NCBI RefSeq assembly: GCF_030272615.1
Contig: NC_081413.1
Span: 336,204,302-336,268,301, forward strand
Direction: 5' to 3'
Length of the DNA: 64,000 bases
Source of the DNA: Cryptomeria japonica
Lineage: Eukaryota > Streptophyta > Pinopsida > Cupressales > Cupressaceae
Shown here: piece by piece, positions 10,868 to 22,398 of the stretch
How positions within the stretch are numbered: the stretch's first letter is position 1
How the letters are laid out: the number at the start of each line of letters is the position of its first letter
Position numbers and translations under genes: made by a program
The notes under the pieces: generated by a model
The model's database searches: none
What the model was told of the DNA's origin: nothing
What the model saw: only the letters and a program-made list of their open reading frames with translations

Positions 10868-12367
10868 TGGTGTAGGAGAACCTCATCAAACCCTTCAAGA
10901 TGACATGTCTGACTCTGATAAGGGAGGATAAGGCATTAACAATGTCTTTAGGATATTTTATATAGGTTTTTAATCATGCATTATATGTTTGTAATAATGA
11001 ACCCCATCTTGTGAGCCAAACTCCTATTTTGGCATTTCTATGAGACAATTAGGAATTTTGGACAATAGGGATCCAACGTGTTGGTTTTGAATGTTTTAAG
11101 ATGTTTTAGGAGGGTTTTAACTTGACCCGAGGCATTAGGAGGCGAAAGATGACATTTTGACAACTTTTGCAAAAGTTGTCATGAGCAACTTTTATGCACT
11201 TTTTGCATTTTGTAATTTGAAATTTCTCCAATGGCTCTAACCTCTTGATTTTTGGTTGAGAGAAATTGGGGAATGGTTTATACACCTCGAGGATCCAATT
11301 TACAAGGGGGTGATTGTACGGAGAAGAGCTTTGATGCAAACAAACCAATAAAATTCTGAGTTTTCCTGCAATTCTGGATTTTTGGTTCGTGGTACGGTTC
11401 TGTACAAATTGGGATCCATTCCCAATGATGTGAATTGAGTTGAGAGAATATTTGAATCTGTTTTGGTTTTGATTTGGAGACTTTATTGTGTGTTTTTCTC
11501 CTGATATTGAATTTTTGCTGTAGGTACCCGGAAAACCAGGGTTTACCTTGGGTTTTTCCTCATTCATGGCCATATCTTGCACTTTACCAATCTGAGGCTC
11601 ATGGGATTTGGTGAAAGGCAAGTATGGTCAATTTATTTTATAGTTATAAGAGTGTTTTGCAGGAGGAGCAAGGGAGAGAAGTGTTTGAAGTGACCCTAGG
11701 TAGACATCTCTATGTGGCTACCTAGACCTTGAACAAACAAAATCACCTTGTGTGCAAATGGGATGCTTCTAGGCGTGTAACCCTGGAATCCTTGTTGATT
11801 TATGTTTTCCAACATGCCCATGGGATTGTAACCCACCGGTTCATTCATCTAATTATAGTTGTTTCACAAAAGAGACCTAATTAGACCTTCTAGGATAGTC
11901 AAATTCCTACCGGCAAAGACCTTTATTTTCCAGACCTTGACCCTTCCTTTTGGGGACTTGTATATATTCAAAAAGGGTGTCTAAATCCATAATTTTTTTA
12001 CCAAGGTGTTTGGGAAAATCTGAACTTAAGGTCCCTTTACCTGCTAAATAGGGCTACAAGCGACTAGGCCTAATTGAGTGAGTTTCTTAAGGAATGAGTA
12101 GGTACCCTTGCCACCGGTGCTTTGTTTGAACTTGGGGAATTTTGTATGACCCAAAACCGGTGTGAAACTAATTTGTAACCCTTAGGGGTACCATGGAGTG
12201 TGCTGTAGCAAGATACCCCTAATTTAGTAAGAGAGGGTCTTGGAGATGTTGAGAAGATTGTACTAAAGTTGTAGACCCTTGCCTTGATAGGATCCCATCC
12301 ATGTGTTAAGGGGTCAGTGTCATACATTTGGAGGTGTTTGGCAGGTAACAAGGAGGGCTCTGCATCA
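10868..12367 (+). repeat. 5' LTR of the gypsy element
   Basis: Starts TGGTGTAGGAGAACCTCATC and ends CTCTGCATCA, directly before the primer site. It is closely matched along its length by 31124-32613. A block near 12012-12050 (AAAATCTGAACTTAAGGTCC and following) is replaced in the other LTR by a copy of nearby sequence. Confidence 0.92.
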
Positions 12368-12369
12368 AG

Positions 12370-12380
12370 TGGTATCAAAG
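12370..12380 (+). promoter_or_regulatory. Primer binding site, initiator Met tRNA type
   Basis: TGGTATCAAAG, two bases after the end of the 5' LTR. It matches the usual TGGTATCAGAGC complementary to the 3' end of initiator Met tRNA with one change (A for G). Confidence 0.8.
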
Positions 12381-12418
12381 TTAGTAACGGCTTTGGTAAA
12401 GAGATAGAAATTTGAGAG

Positions 12419-13500
12419 ATGTCAGAGGGAAAAGAAGAAGAGGTCCCTAGAGGACCAATCACCAACATGGAATTGGTAAAGATTGTAAGAGAGCAGGCCA
12501 CTGTTTGCAAGGCAATGCATAGGGAGCTAGAGAGGTTGAGAGGCAGAGTAGATGGAAAGGAAGATGGAGGCACTGGTAGTTGTGATGAAGGGGATGAGGA
12601 TGAGATCCCTATGCTGGATGAAAAGGTGATTCCTCCTGACCAGAGGCACTTCCTTAATACCCTCAAATCCATGGAGAGGAGAACCATGGAGCAGAATATT
12701 GATTTGCCAACTTTCAATGGGAAGATGGAACCAAATGTTGTGATGGATTGGATAGACTCCCTATCTAGTTTCTTTGAGTGTGAAGACATTCCAGGACACC
12801 AGAAGATGAAGATTGCTAATTCCAAGTTGAAGGGAGCAGCCCTAACTTGGTGTAACTTTGTCCAAGAGGAAAGAGAGAAGGACAATAAGCCCAAGATTAT
12901 TCTTGGAAGAGGATGGTTGCCTTAATCAAAGAGGCCTATGTACCCAAAGACTATGAAATACAACTCCATAAGAGGAGACAAAATCTCAAGCATAAAGAGA
13001 TGGATGTGAACTCATATATAGAGGAGTTCCAAAGGCTATGCATGAAGTCAAAAACAAAAGAGGAAGAGAGTGAGAAAGTTGCTCGGTACCTGAATGGATT
13101 AAGGTACACCATTCAAGAAGAATTGAACCTTCTTAGCCCGGATACCATTGGTAGATGCCATCAAATTGCTATCAAGGTGGAAGAGAAGATCAAAAGGAGA
13201 AAAGAGAAGAATAATAAAGGAAGAGGAAGACAACAGAGGGGTGGAAGAAATTTTTTTAGAAGCAAAGGAAATGGCTTTGGAAATAAAAGTGAAAGTCAAG
13301 AAGGCACTAAAGGAGAGAGAAGTTCCAATAACAGTGGAGGATACAATCAGAGAGGTAATTTCAGATGAAGAAGACCACCATTCAGAGGGAGATCTCAATG
13401 TAGAGGTCCAATTAGATGTTATAACTACAATCAAGAAGGACACATGGCTAATAGATGCCCAGAGAAGCCTACTAGTTCCATAGGAGAAAGAAGAAGTAAC
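12419..13500 (+). pseudogene. Gypsy gag (capsid and zinc knuckle), frameshifted
   Basis: ATG at 12419 (MSEGKEEEVPRGPI). The capsid domain includes DLPTFNGKMEPNVVMDWIDS and ALTWCNFVQEE, the Retrotrans_gag pattern. Near 12900 the frame shifts by one, and the second half continues MVALIKEAYVPKDYEIQLHK and RCMKSKT-type helices. A basic Arg/Gly/Asn-rich linker (KGRGRQQRGGRNFFRSKGNG) follows. A TGA at 13366-13368 precedes the nucleocapsid. The zinc knuckle RCYNYNQEGHMANRCPEK has Tyr in place of the second Cys of CX2CX4HX4C, so it should not bind zinc normally. This gag would form the element's cytoplasmic particle if intact. Confidence 0.85.
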
Positions 13501-14172
13501 TTGATTTTAGAGGTTGACTGCCAAAGTGTGGCAAGTGCAAACACATACCAAAGTATCAATGCCCTTGATAGTTATGGACACCCTGAAAGAGGTGAAGCCT
13601 TGATGATCAGAAGAGTAGTAACCACTATGAAGATGTTTGATAGAGAACCCCCACACAGGAAATCTCTATTCAAGACCACTTGCAAAGCAGGTGGAAAAGT
13701 CTGCAAGGTCCTAATAGATTCTGGTTCAACTCAGAACTTTGTGTCACTAGAGATGGTGGAGAAATTGAAATTGAGGAGACTACCTCACCCTTGCCCCTAC
13801 AAGGTCTCATGGATCACACAAGGATAAAAAGCTATTGTGGAAGAGCAGCCTTGGGTAGAATTCCAGATTGGAACCTATAGAGATAAGTTGATGTTTGACA
13901 TTGCAAAGATGGATGCTTGCAATCTCCTATTTGGGAGACCATGGCAGTTTGATTTGAAGGCACAAGATGATGGTGCTAGAGATACATATTCCATTACCAA
14001 GGATGGTAAGATAATTAAGTTGCTACCTTTAATGGAGAGTGAGGAGAAAACCAAACAAAAGGAAGCCAAGGTGTTGATATTAGGAGGGAAGCAGTTCATG
14101 AAGAACATGAAAAATGAAGGCATGATCTGTTATTTCCTTTATCCCTATTCCAACAATAACAAAGGTGGAGAG
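13501..14172 (+). pseudogene. Gypsy aspartic protease region
   Basis: It continues the gag frame. The catalytic motif lies in KVLIDSGSTQNFVSLEMVEK (about 13705-13764), with DSGS intact. The C-terminal flap region has CNLLFGRPWQFD, the usual LG(R/M)PW variant. A TAA at 13825-13827 splits the domain (SWITQG*KAIVEEQPW). The frame then stays open to the point at 14172 where the copia-like element is inserted. The domain would cleave the gag-pol polyprotein. Confidence 0.85.
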
Positions 14173-15378
14173 TGTTGGTATTTTCATGATTATGTTGTGA
14201 TTGTCATTGATGAACACACACTTGCTATGAGATCACTTTGTGAATGTAAGAATTATGCTCAAATGGTAATTATTCCAAATCAGTATCATGTTATAGTCTT
14301 TAGACTATAGATGTTATGAAGAAAGTGTTTACTGATCTCAAGCGAAATAAAGACCCAAGCAGCATAGAGAGATCAAGCGGTTCGAGGATCTCAAGCGGAA
14401 CAAAGCAAATGAACTAGAAGCGATAGTTATCATTTTCCCAATCTTCATTTCTGTCAACCGGTAATTTGTTAAACCGGTATTACTCCAAGTTACCAACCGG
14501 TAATCGGAAAAGTTGTATAAACCAGTAATACTCTGTGATGAGTTACCAACCGGTATATCTTTGTGATGAGTTACCATCCATTGACACTTTGACAGTGATT
14601 TTGTGCCATGTTACCAAATGTGTCTAGATATAATGAACCTAGGAACTTGCAATGTAATCCTATTGGACCGACATGAAATCAGATTCCTTTTAAGGACATC
14701 ATGTCTAGGGTTTTGTATGTGTATGTATTAGTGTAGCTGTTAGGTTTTGGTGGCCGTCGAAGCTCTTGTATGTGCGATCTTAACTGAGAAGATCAAGTCT
14801 GTGTATTGCAACAGACTGTGGATTTACTGAAGACTAAAGTAATGTTGAAGAGAATTAGCTATGAGCTACAATGGATCTAATCAAGCAGACTATGCCATTT
14901 GCTAGATCATTCACTTGTTGATTACTCACATCTTTGACAAGTCAGAAACCCTTAACTGGGTAGGCCCAGAAAAGCCTTTGTAAATCCTCTAACAAGGTGG
15001 TTCACATCCGTGGATCTGAAATCCTCTCACAAGGTAGTATTTAATCAGACTTATCTCCTAACAGAGATTGAGATTCCTAACAGGATTTGTTCTGGTAAAG
15101 AACATTGTATGACCTTAACTGGTCTGGTTACTATTCTGTAGATAGTTACTTGTGATTTTCATCTCACTGTGGTTTTTCCCATTTAGGTTTCCACGTCAAA
15201 ATCTCTTGTGTTATGGTGACTGTGCTTCTATGGGTGAATGCCTTATTTGCTATTTGGTTTGCATGTGTGTTAACCGGTTTGTTTGTTAAACTATTTTACC
15301 AGTTTACTGCTAGACTGTTTAAGTGTTTAAGTACAGTATTTTTTGGTATACTAATTCACCCTCTGTTAGTATTCATTA
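14173..15378 (+). repeat. 5' LTR of the copia-like element
   Basis: Starts TGTTGGTATTTTCATGATTA and ends TATTCATTA. It is 1206 bp, against 1138 bp for its partner. It holds a block of about 85 bp (near 14559-14642, TTTGTGATGAGTTACCATCC and following) absent from the 3' LTR, with TA at both edges of the gap. Confidence 0.88.
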
Positions 15379-16585
15379 GAGAGGTCTGAGGATAAGAAAG
15401 AGGACAAATTGAGGTTGATTGACCCTACAGTGCAACAACTACTAGACAAATACAAGGCTGTTATCTTTGATGGCATGCCAAGGTCACTACCTCCCATGAG
15501 GGACATAAACTATTGTATAGATCTTATCCCGGGATCCATATTGCCTAATAAAGTAGCATACAAGCTCACACCGGATCAGAATATTGAGATGGAAAAACAA
15601 GTTAAAGAATTGTTGGAATCCGGATTGGTTGGAAAAAGTTTGAGCCCATGTGCGGTCCCTCCACTCTTGGCACCCAAAAAGGAAGGCACTTGGAGGCTTT
15701 GCACTAATTCAAGAGCTATCAACAAGATTACTATCAGGTATAGGTTTCCCATGCCTAGGATTGAGGATTTGTTAGATTGTTTGGGGGGGTTCTAGATATT
15801 TTACAAAAAATGATTTAAAAAGTGGCTATCATTAGATTAGGATTAGGCCAGGAGATGAATGGAAAATTGCCTTTAAAAAAATTAGGGGTTATATGAGTGG
15901 AAAGTCATGCCCTTTGGCTTATCCAATGCACCTAGTACCTTTATGTGGTTAATGAATGAAGTCTTGAGGGATTTCATAGGGAAATTTGTTATAGTCTACC
16001 TAGATGACATTCTAGTATTCAGTCAAACAAAAGGAGAACATCTAAAGCATGTAGACCTGGTCCTAATGAGATTGTATGAAGAACAATTAATGATAAACTT
16101 GGAAAAGTGTTTTTTTATACAAGAAGAGATCATTTACTTGGGATTTGTGATCTCATATGGTGAATTGAAAATGGATCAAGAAAAGGTGAGTACCATATTG
16201 TCTTGGCCTACACCTAGGACAATGAATGATGTTAGGAGTTTCCATGGCTTAGCTACCTTCTATAGGAAGTTTATAAGAGGCTTTAGTCGTATCTGTGCCC
16301 CTATGCTTGATACAATAAAGGGAGGACAAAAGTACAGGTTTAGTTTGACGGAAGAAGCAGATAAATCTTTTGAAACATTGAAGATAAAAGTTGTAGAACA
16401 ACCGGTCCTTGCCTTACTTGACTTCAACAAGATCTTTCAAGTAGAGTGTGATGCTAGTCACATGGCCATTGGAGAAGTACTCAGTCAAGAAGGAAGACCT
16501 ATTGCTTTCTTCAGTGAGAAGTTGAATGAGGTAAAGAGAAGATATTCATCTTATGACCTAGAGATGTATGCTCTAGTCCAATCAG
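15379..16585 (+). pseudogene. Duplicated gypsy reverse transcriptase fragment
   Basis: This is a second copy of 20582-21787: same start (GAGAGGTCTGAGGATAAG), same conserved blocks ([56 protein letters not shown]). The match stops at CTCTAGTCCAATCA, about 16584, in the middle of the RNase H domain; unrelated sequence of the copia-like element follows. The two copies differ at roughly 6 percent of sites by eye in the first 340 bases, so the duplication is not recent. The Asp-Asp catalytic pair is present, but stops (for example after 15795) break the frame. Confidence 0.88.
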
Positions 16586-16598
16586 TTGAGTTTGTTCT

Positions 16599-19135
16599 GT
16601 GGGAAGGACAAAAAGATTAAACTTGAATTCAACATTCTGGAAAAGAAGAAACTTCACAATGCTGTCTATTTCCTTGAAGAATTTTTCAGATGATCACATC
16701 CGCATTATTTTGAATAGAGTACATGGTGATAAAATGTACTTAGAGCAGATGCATGTTATTACATTGGAAGCAATTCATGCCATCACTAGTTTCTACAACG
16801 TCGGTGAAGTGCCAACCCTAAGGAAGATCAGCAAGATGAAAATGACCAAGCTCACCGGTTCTATGAGCGATTCATGGGGAATGACTGTCAATTCCATCAA
16901 GGATGATCTGGTCAAATATGCGTGTATGGTGATAGGATACAAGACATTCCATGCCAGCAGAATCAACTCTATCTCTGCTGCAGCAATAAATGCCACCTAC
17001 AGGATGATCGAGGAAGATGCATCGTTTGATCTGTGCACTTGTATGCAAAGATAACTTCTATTGAACCTCAAGTCAATCAAACGGGACAATGCCATGAGAT
17101 TTAAGTTTGGACAACTGTTGGTTGGGTTGTTCTTCTACTTCCAAGGCTATTTTCCAGGAGTAGGTGATATTCAGTGGTCTGCTGACCAACCGGTGACAAA
17201 GCAAATCAAGGAAAGCCTACAAGCGGTAGGAACCAATTATCCAGAAGTGCTGAACAAATACTTTGATGAGTTCAGATGCAAAATGAACCAAAGGGTAAGA
17301 ATATCCGATGATATTTCCAGGCAGTATGAGGAGGACATCTGCTTCACCATCAGAGTTGATGAGTGCATAATGGAGGCGGTTGAGCCTAGATAGGAAGAAG
17401 TGGAACCGATGGGATATGAGGTAATGTATGACATGCTAGATGGGTATGCCTCTACCCTAATCACCTCGCCCCTTGATCCAAAGGCAAAGACAACCGACAC
17501 CTATTTGGAAAGGGTTACACCGGTTGAAGAAACCTCAATAAAGAAGGGAAAGACAATGCCTTCATCATCAGCACCAGTTACCACATCAAGTCCCAAAGTG
17601 ACCAAGCGGTCACTAGCAAAGAAGAAACCGGAAGCGGCACCCGCTAAAGTCTTTGAGAAGAAGCGGAAGACACAAAGCAATACACTAGACTCAGAGGACA
17701 CTGTCTCTGTAGAAAAGCCTAAGAAGACTAGGCAAACGAGGAAAAAGACAAGGAATGAACCGACAACATCAGGATCGGTAAATATTGATATTTCCTCTTA
17801 CAAACCTTTGACACATTGTCAAAGAACAATTAAGAAAATTAGAAGAAAAGTGCTTGGTGATTTGAAAGAGTGATTTGATGATTTTAATGATGATGAAAAG
17901 GAAGAAGTTGAATAGGAAGACATTAATTATTTATGTATTAATGACTGGTGGCCTTCAAAAATTAAGTCTGAGACACCTGATTCTTTATATAATTCTTTAG
18001 ATAACAAATGGTGCATTGCCATAAAGAAAGAATAGGAAATAAGAGAGGAAGTATTCACACAATACTTCACTGAAGTGCCTAAAATAGAACTGTATGAAGT
18101 GGTGGAGAGATATAAGGGCCTCTTCTTCATGAGAAGAAGAAGACTCTTGTTGTTGGAAGGAAAATTTTTGGAAGTGGTCAAAGATACCCACTCCTTTGCT
18201 CAATCAGCTTTAAGATTGCATCAAGTGGCTGAAGCCAACAAAAAGGCTGAGCAAGAACCGGAAATCACTGAACCAGATGAAGTATATGATAGTGAAGGAG
18301 AACCAGTCACTACTCAATTGGACCCAATTGATGTTGATGCCTTGAACGGTGAAAATGTTACTCCAGATGCACCAACAGAAACAAAAGGTCAAGAGAAACA
18401 GGAGGAAGACAAGATAAAACAGGCAGAGAAAGAGAAGAAGGAACAGGAGGAAGAAAATAGAAAACAGGCAGAAATGGAAAAGAAGCAAAAGGAAGAAGAG
18501 AAGAAAAAAGTGGAAGAGGAGAGAAAAGAGGAAGAAAAGAGAAAAGAAGAAGAGAATAAGAAACAAGAAGAAGAGAAGAAGAAGAAAAAAGCGGAACAGG
18601 AAAAGGAGAAGAAAAAGGAAGAGGAGAAGAGAAAGGAGCAAGAGAAGAAGAAGCAGGAAGAGGAGGAGAAGAAGAAGGATGCAGATGAAGAGAAGCGGAA
18701 AGAAGAGGAGAAAAAGAAGGTAGAAGAGGACAAGAAAAGAGCTAAAGAGAAAGAGGGAGCGACACAGAGCACTTAGATGGAGACCCCAAAGATAACCGGT
18801 AGTCAAGCCAAACTGGCTAACATTACCAGTCCCATTGACCTCCAGTCTGCAAGAATAGAGGCAGAGATAAGCAACCAAACACATAATTTGCAGGAACTTC
18901 AACTGGTCCTACTGCCAAGACTGCAAATTCTTTAGAAATGCTATCTAAATCTAGATGCCCTAACGGTCACTCAAGAGATGAGTACCTTGGATGCCATGGA
19001 AGAGTAGGTCTATCAGATGCAAATGGAGAATGAGGTTGCTACCTCATTGCTTGAATCATGGTCTTTATCCATGAAGACATTTATGCAGGACTTTAAATGA
19101 GTTTTTGACAAGTTTCACTCTTTATTATCATAAAC
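16599..19135 (+). pseudogene. Copia-like element protein of unknown function, Lys/Glu-rich
   Basis: One frame runs from 16599 to about 19135 with in-frame stops at about 17052, 17391, 17871, 17913, 18033, 18774, 18933, 19005, 19098 and no frameshift. The N-terminal half is globular (HIRIILNRVHGDKMYLEQMH, VGEVPTLRKISKMKMTKLTG, FKFGQLLVGLFFYFQGYFPG). The middle is basic and Ser/Thr-rich (17500-17790). 18390-18770 is an almost pure Lys/Glu/Gln stretch, predicted coiled coil. No polymerase, protease or zinc knuckle is present. I do not recognise the family. It may be a gag substitute or an accessory protein; this is a guess. Confidence 0.65.
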
Positions 19136-19431
19136 TCTTTAAATCAGTTTTTAATGCTAATGGAATAGGGGTTATTCAACTGTAGTTTGTCATTGTTGGC
19201 AAAGGGGGAGTAGTATTTTGAATTTCGATGGGGAAGTAGTATTTTGTATTTAAATTTTGATTTATGCTATGTATACCTTAATGTTTATCTCTGTAAGGAA
19301 GTAGTATATATTGTATTTTCTGCAAAAGGGATAGTGTATATGCTTAGGGGGAGTAATTTTGATTATGTCATAATTTTGTTGTAAAACACTTAGATGTCAA
19401 ATTCTTTTTCCTAAGTGTTGCCATCAATGCC

Positions 19432-19443
19432 GAAGGGGGAGAT
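19432..19443 (+). promoter_or_regulatory. Polypurine tract of the copia-like element
   Basis: GAAGGGGGAGAT immediately before the 3' LTR start at 19444. It primes plus-strand DNA synthesis in LTR elements. The same tract occurs, reversed, at the copia element's 3' LTR (after 23897). Confidence 0.8.
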
Positions 19444-20581
19444 TGTTGGAATTTTGATGATTATTTTGTGATTGTCATTGATGGACACACACTTGCTATG
19501 AGATCACTTTGTGAATGTATGAATTATTCTCAACTGGCAATTGTTCCAAACTGGTATCATGTTGTAGTCTTTAGACTATTGATGTTATGCGGAAAGTGTT
19601 TACCGATATCAAGTGGTATAAAAACCCAAGCAACATAGAGAGATCAAGTGGTTTGAGGATCTCAAGCGAAATGGAGCAAAGGAACTAGAAGCAGTAGTTA
19701 TCGTTTTCCTAGTCTTCATTTCTGTCAACTGGTAATCTGTTAAACTGGTATTACTCTGAGTTACCACCAGTAACCGGAATAGTTGGATAAACCAGTAATA
19801 CTCTGTGATGAGTTACCAACCGGTATAGGAACTTGCAATGTAATCCTATTGGACCGACATGAAAACAGATTCCTTTTAAGGACATCATGTCTAGGGTTTT
19901 GTATGTGTATGTATGAGTGTAGCTGTTAGGTTTTGGTGGTTGTCGAAGTTCTTGTATGTGCGATCTTAACTGAGAAGATCAAGTCTATGTACTGCAACAA
20001 AGTGTGGATTTACTGAAGACTGAAGTAATGCTGAAGAGAATTAGCTATGAGCTACAATGGATCTAATCAAGCAGACTATGCCATTTGCTAGATCATTCAC
20101 TTGTTGATTACTCACATCTTTGACAAGTCAGAAACCCTTAACCGGGTAGGCCCAGAAAAGACTTTGTAAATCCTCTAACAAGGTGGTTCACATCTGTGGA
20201 TCTGAAATCCTCTCACAAGGTAGTCTTTAATCAGACTTATCTCCTAACAGAGATTGAGATTCCTAATAGGATCTGTTCTGGTAAAGAACATTGTATGACC
20301 TTAACCGGTCTGACCTTAACCAGCCTGGTTACTATTCTACAAATAGTCACTTGTGAGTTTCATCTCACTGTGGTTTTTCCCATTTGGGTTTCCACGTCAA
20401 AATATCTTGTGTTATGGTGATTGTGCTTCTATGGGTGAATGCCTTATTTGCTATTTGGTTTGCATGTGTGTTAACCAGTTTGTTTGTTAAACTGTTTTAC
20501 CGGTTTACTGCTAGACTGTTTAAGTGTTTAAGTACAGTATTTTTTGGTATAATAATTCACCCCCCCTCTTAGTATTCATCA
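19444..20581 (+). repeat. 3' LTR of the copia-like element
   Basis: Starts TGTTGGAATTTTGATGATTA and ends TATTCATCA, followed by GAGAG. It carries a short tandem duplication near 20295-20330 (GACCTTAACCGGTCT then GACCTTAACCAGCCT) not present in the 5' LTR. Confidence 0.88.
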
Positions 20582-22393
20582 GAGAGGTCTGAGGATAAGA
20601 AAGAGGACAAATTGAGGTTGATTGACCCTGCAGTGCAACAACTACTAGACAAATACAAGGTTGTCATCTCTGATGGCATGCCAAGGTCACTACCTCCCAT
20701 GAGGGACATAAACCATTGTATAGACCTTATACCTAGATCCATATTGCCTAATAAAGCAGCATACAAGCTCACACCAGATCAGAATGTTGAGATGGAAAAA
20801 GAAGTTGAAGAATTGTTGGAATCCAGATTGGTTGGGAAAAGTTTGAGCCCATGTGCAGTCCCTGCACTCTTGGCACCCAAAAAGGAAGGTACTTGGAGGC
20901 TTTGCACTGATTCAAGAGATATCAACAAGATTACTATCAGGTATAGGTTTCCCATGCCTAGGATTGGGGATTTGTTAGATTGTTTGGGGGGTTCTAGATA
21001 TTTTACAAAAAATGATTTAAAAAGTGGCTATCATCAGATTAGGATTAGGCCAGGAGATGAATGAAAAATTGCCTTTAAAAAAAATGAGGGGTTATATGAG
21101 TGGAAATTCATGCCCTTTGGCTTATCCAATGCACCTAGTACCTTTATGAGGTTAATAATTGAAGTCTTGAAGGACTTCATAGGGAAATTTGTTATAGTCT
21201 ACCTAGATGACATTCTAGTATTCAGTCAAACCAAAGGAGAACATCTAAAGTATGTAGACCTGTACCTAATGAGATTGTATGAAGAACAATTAATGATCAA
21301 CTTGGAAAAGTGTTTTTTAATACAAGAAGAGATCATTTACTTGGGATTTGTGATCTCATATGGTGAATTGAAAATGGATCAAGAAAAGGTGAGTACCATA
21401 TTGTCTTGGCCTACACCTAGAACAATGAATGATGTTAGGAGTTTCCATGGCTTAGCTACCTTCAATAGGAATTTTATAAGAGGCTTTAGTCATATCTGTG
21501 CCCCTATGCGTGATACAATAAAGCGAGGACAAAAGTGCAGGTTTAGTTGGACGGAAGAAGCAGATAACTCTTTTCAAACATTGAAGAGAAAAGTTGCAGA
21601 ACAACTAGTCCTTGCCTTACTTGACTTCAACAAGATCTTTCAAGTAGAGTGTGATGCTAGTCACATGTCCATTGGAGTAGTACTCAGTCAAGAAGGAAGA
21701 CCTATTTCTTTCTTCAGTGAGAAGTTGAATGAGGCAAAGAGAAGATATTCATCTTATGACCTAGAGATGTATGCTCTAGTCCAATCATTGAAAAAGTGGA
21801 GACACTACTTGCTACCAAAAGAATTCATAGTTTTCATAGACAATCAGGCCCTTAGCTTCATAAAAATTCAAGAAAAGTTGAATCACCGACACATGAAATG
21901 GGTAGAGACCCTACAAGCTTTCACTTTCATTCTTAAGCATAAGAAATGAGTCAAGAATAAGGTGACAGATGCTTTGAGCAGAAGAGTCCTAACTGCAAAT
22001 CAAACTCAGTTGGAGAGTGTTGGAATAGACGCTTTGAAAACCATGTATGAAGATGATGAAGATTTTAGAGAGGCCTACAAGGTATGTACTTCATTTCATG
22101 AATGGTTTCATGGTGAGTATTCTGAATTTTTGATTCAAAATGGATTATTGTTTAAGGGTGCACAAATTTGCATACCGAAATGCTCTATGAGACTGAATAT
22201 CATTAAGGAAAAACATTGTGGAGCAATGGCAGGACATTTTGGTCTTGACAAGACATTAGATTTGGTAAAAAGACACTATTTTTGGCCCAAACTATAGACA
22301 GATGTTAGGAGATTTGTGGAGACATGTGTGATTTGCAAAAAGGCAAAAGGAAAGTCCACCAATGCAGGTTTATACCAGCTTTTACCCATACCT
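20582..22393 (+). pseudogene. Gypsy reverse transcriptase, RNase H and integrase N-terminus
   Basis: This is the original continuation of the gypsy pol. Reverse transcriptase: [54 protein letters not shown], and the catalytic [10 protein letters not shown] (about 21197-21226). RNase [21 protein letters not shown] through KKWRHYLLPKEFIVFIDNQA. The integrase zinc finger has HCGAMAGHFGLDKTLDLVKR, then CVICKKAKGK. Stops at about 21062, 21947 and 22295 lie in one frame. The segment ends where the copia element is inserted; the pol frame resumes at 30012 in register. Confidence 0.92.
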
Positions 22394-22398
22394 TCAAG

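Larger units (their letters stand above)
14173..20581 (+). mobile_element. Non-autonomous copia-like LTR element (LARD-like), rearranged
   Basis: LTRs 14173-15378 and 19444-20581; GAGAG at 14168-14172 and again at 20582-20586. A polypurine tract (GAAGGGGGAGAT) sits just before the 3' LTR. No reverse transcriptase of its own is present; the interior codes one long Lys/Glu-rich protein. The LTR end (ATTCACCCCCCCTCTTA) and the tract GCCGAAGGGGGAG are shared with the Ty1/copia element at 22399-30011, which places it with copia. The 5' interior, including the primer site, is missing: the 5' LTR is followed by a further GAGAG and 1.2 kb of the host gypsy's own reverse transcriptase (15384-16585). 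Confidence 0.85.

Noticed and set aside
12070-12894. A 274-codon open frame on the minus strand across the gypsy 5' LTR and gag
   Set aside because: It is antisense to a recognised gag and LTR, has no family motif, and its counterpart in the other LTR is much shorter.
18210-18902. Leu/Phe-rich and Ser/Phe-rich frames on the minus strand, which look like membrane proteins
   Set aside because: They are the complement of the Lys/Glu-coding GAA/AAG tract and follow from its composition.
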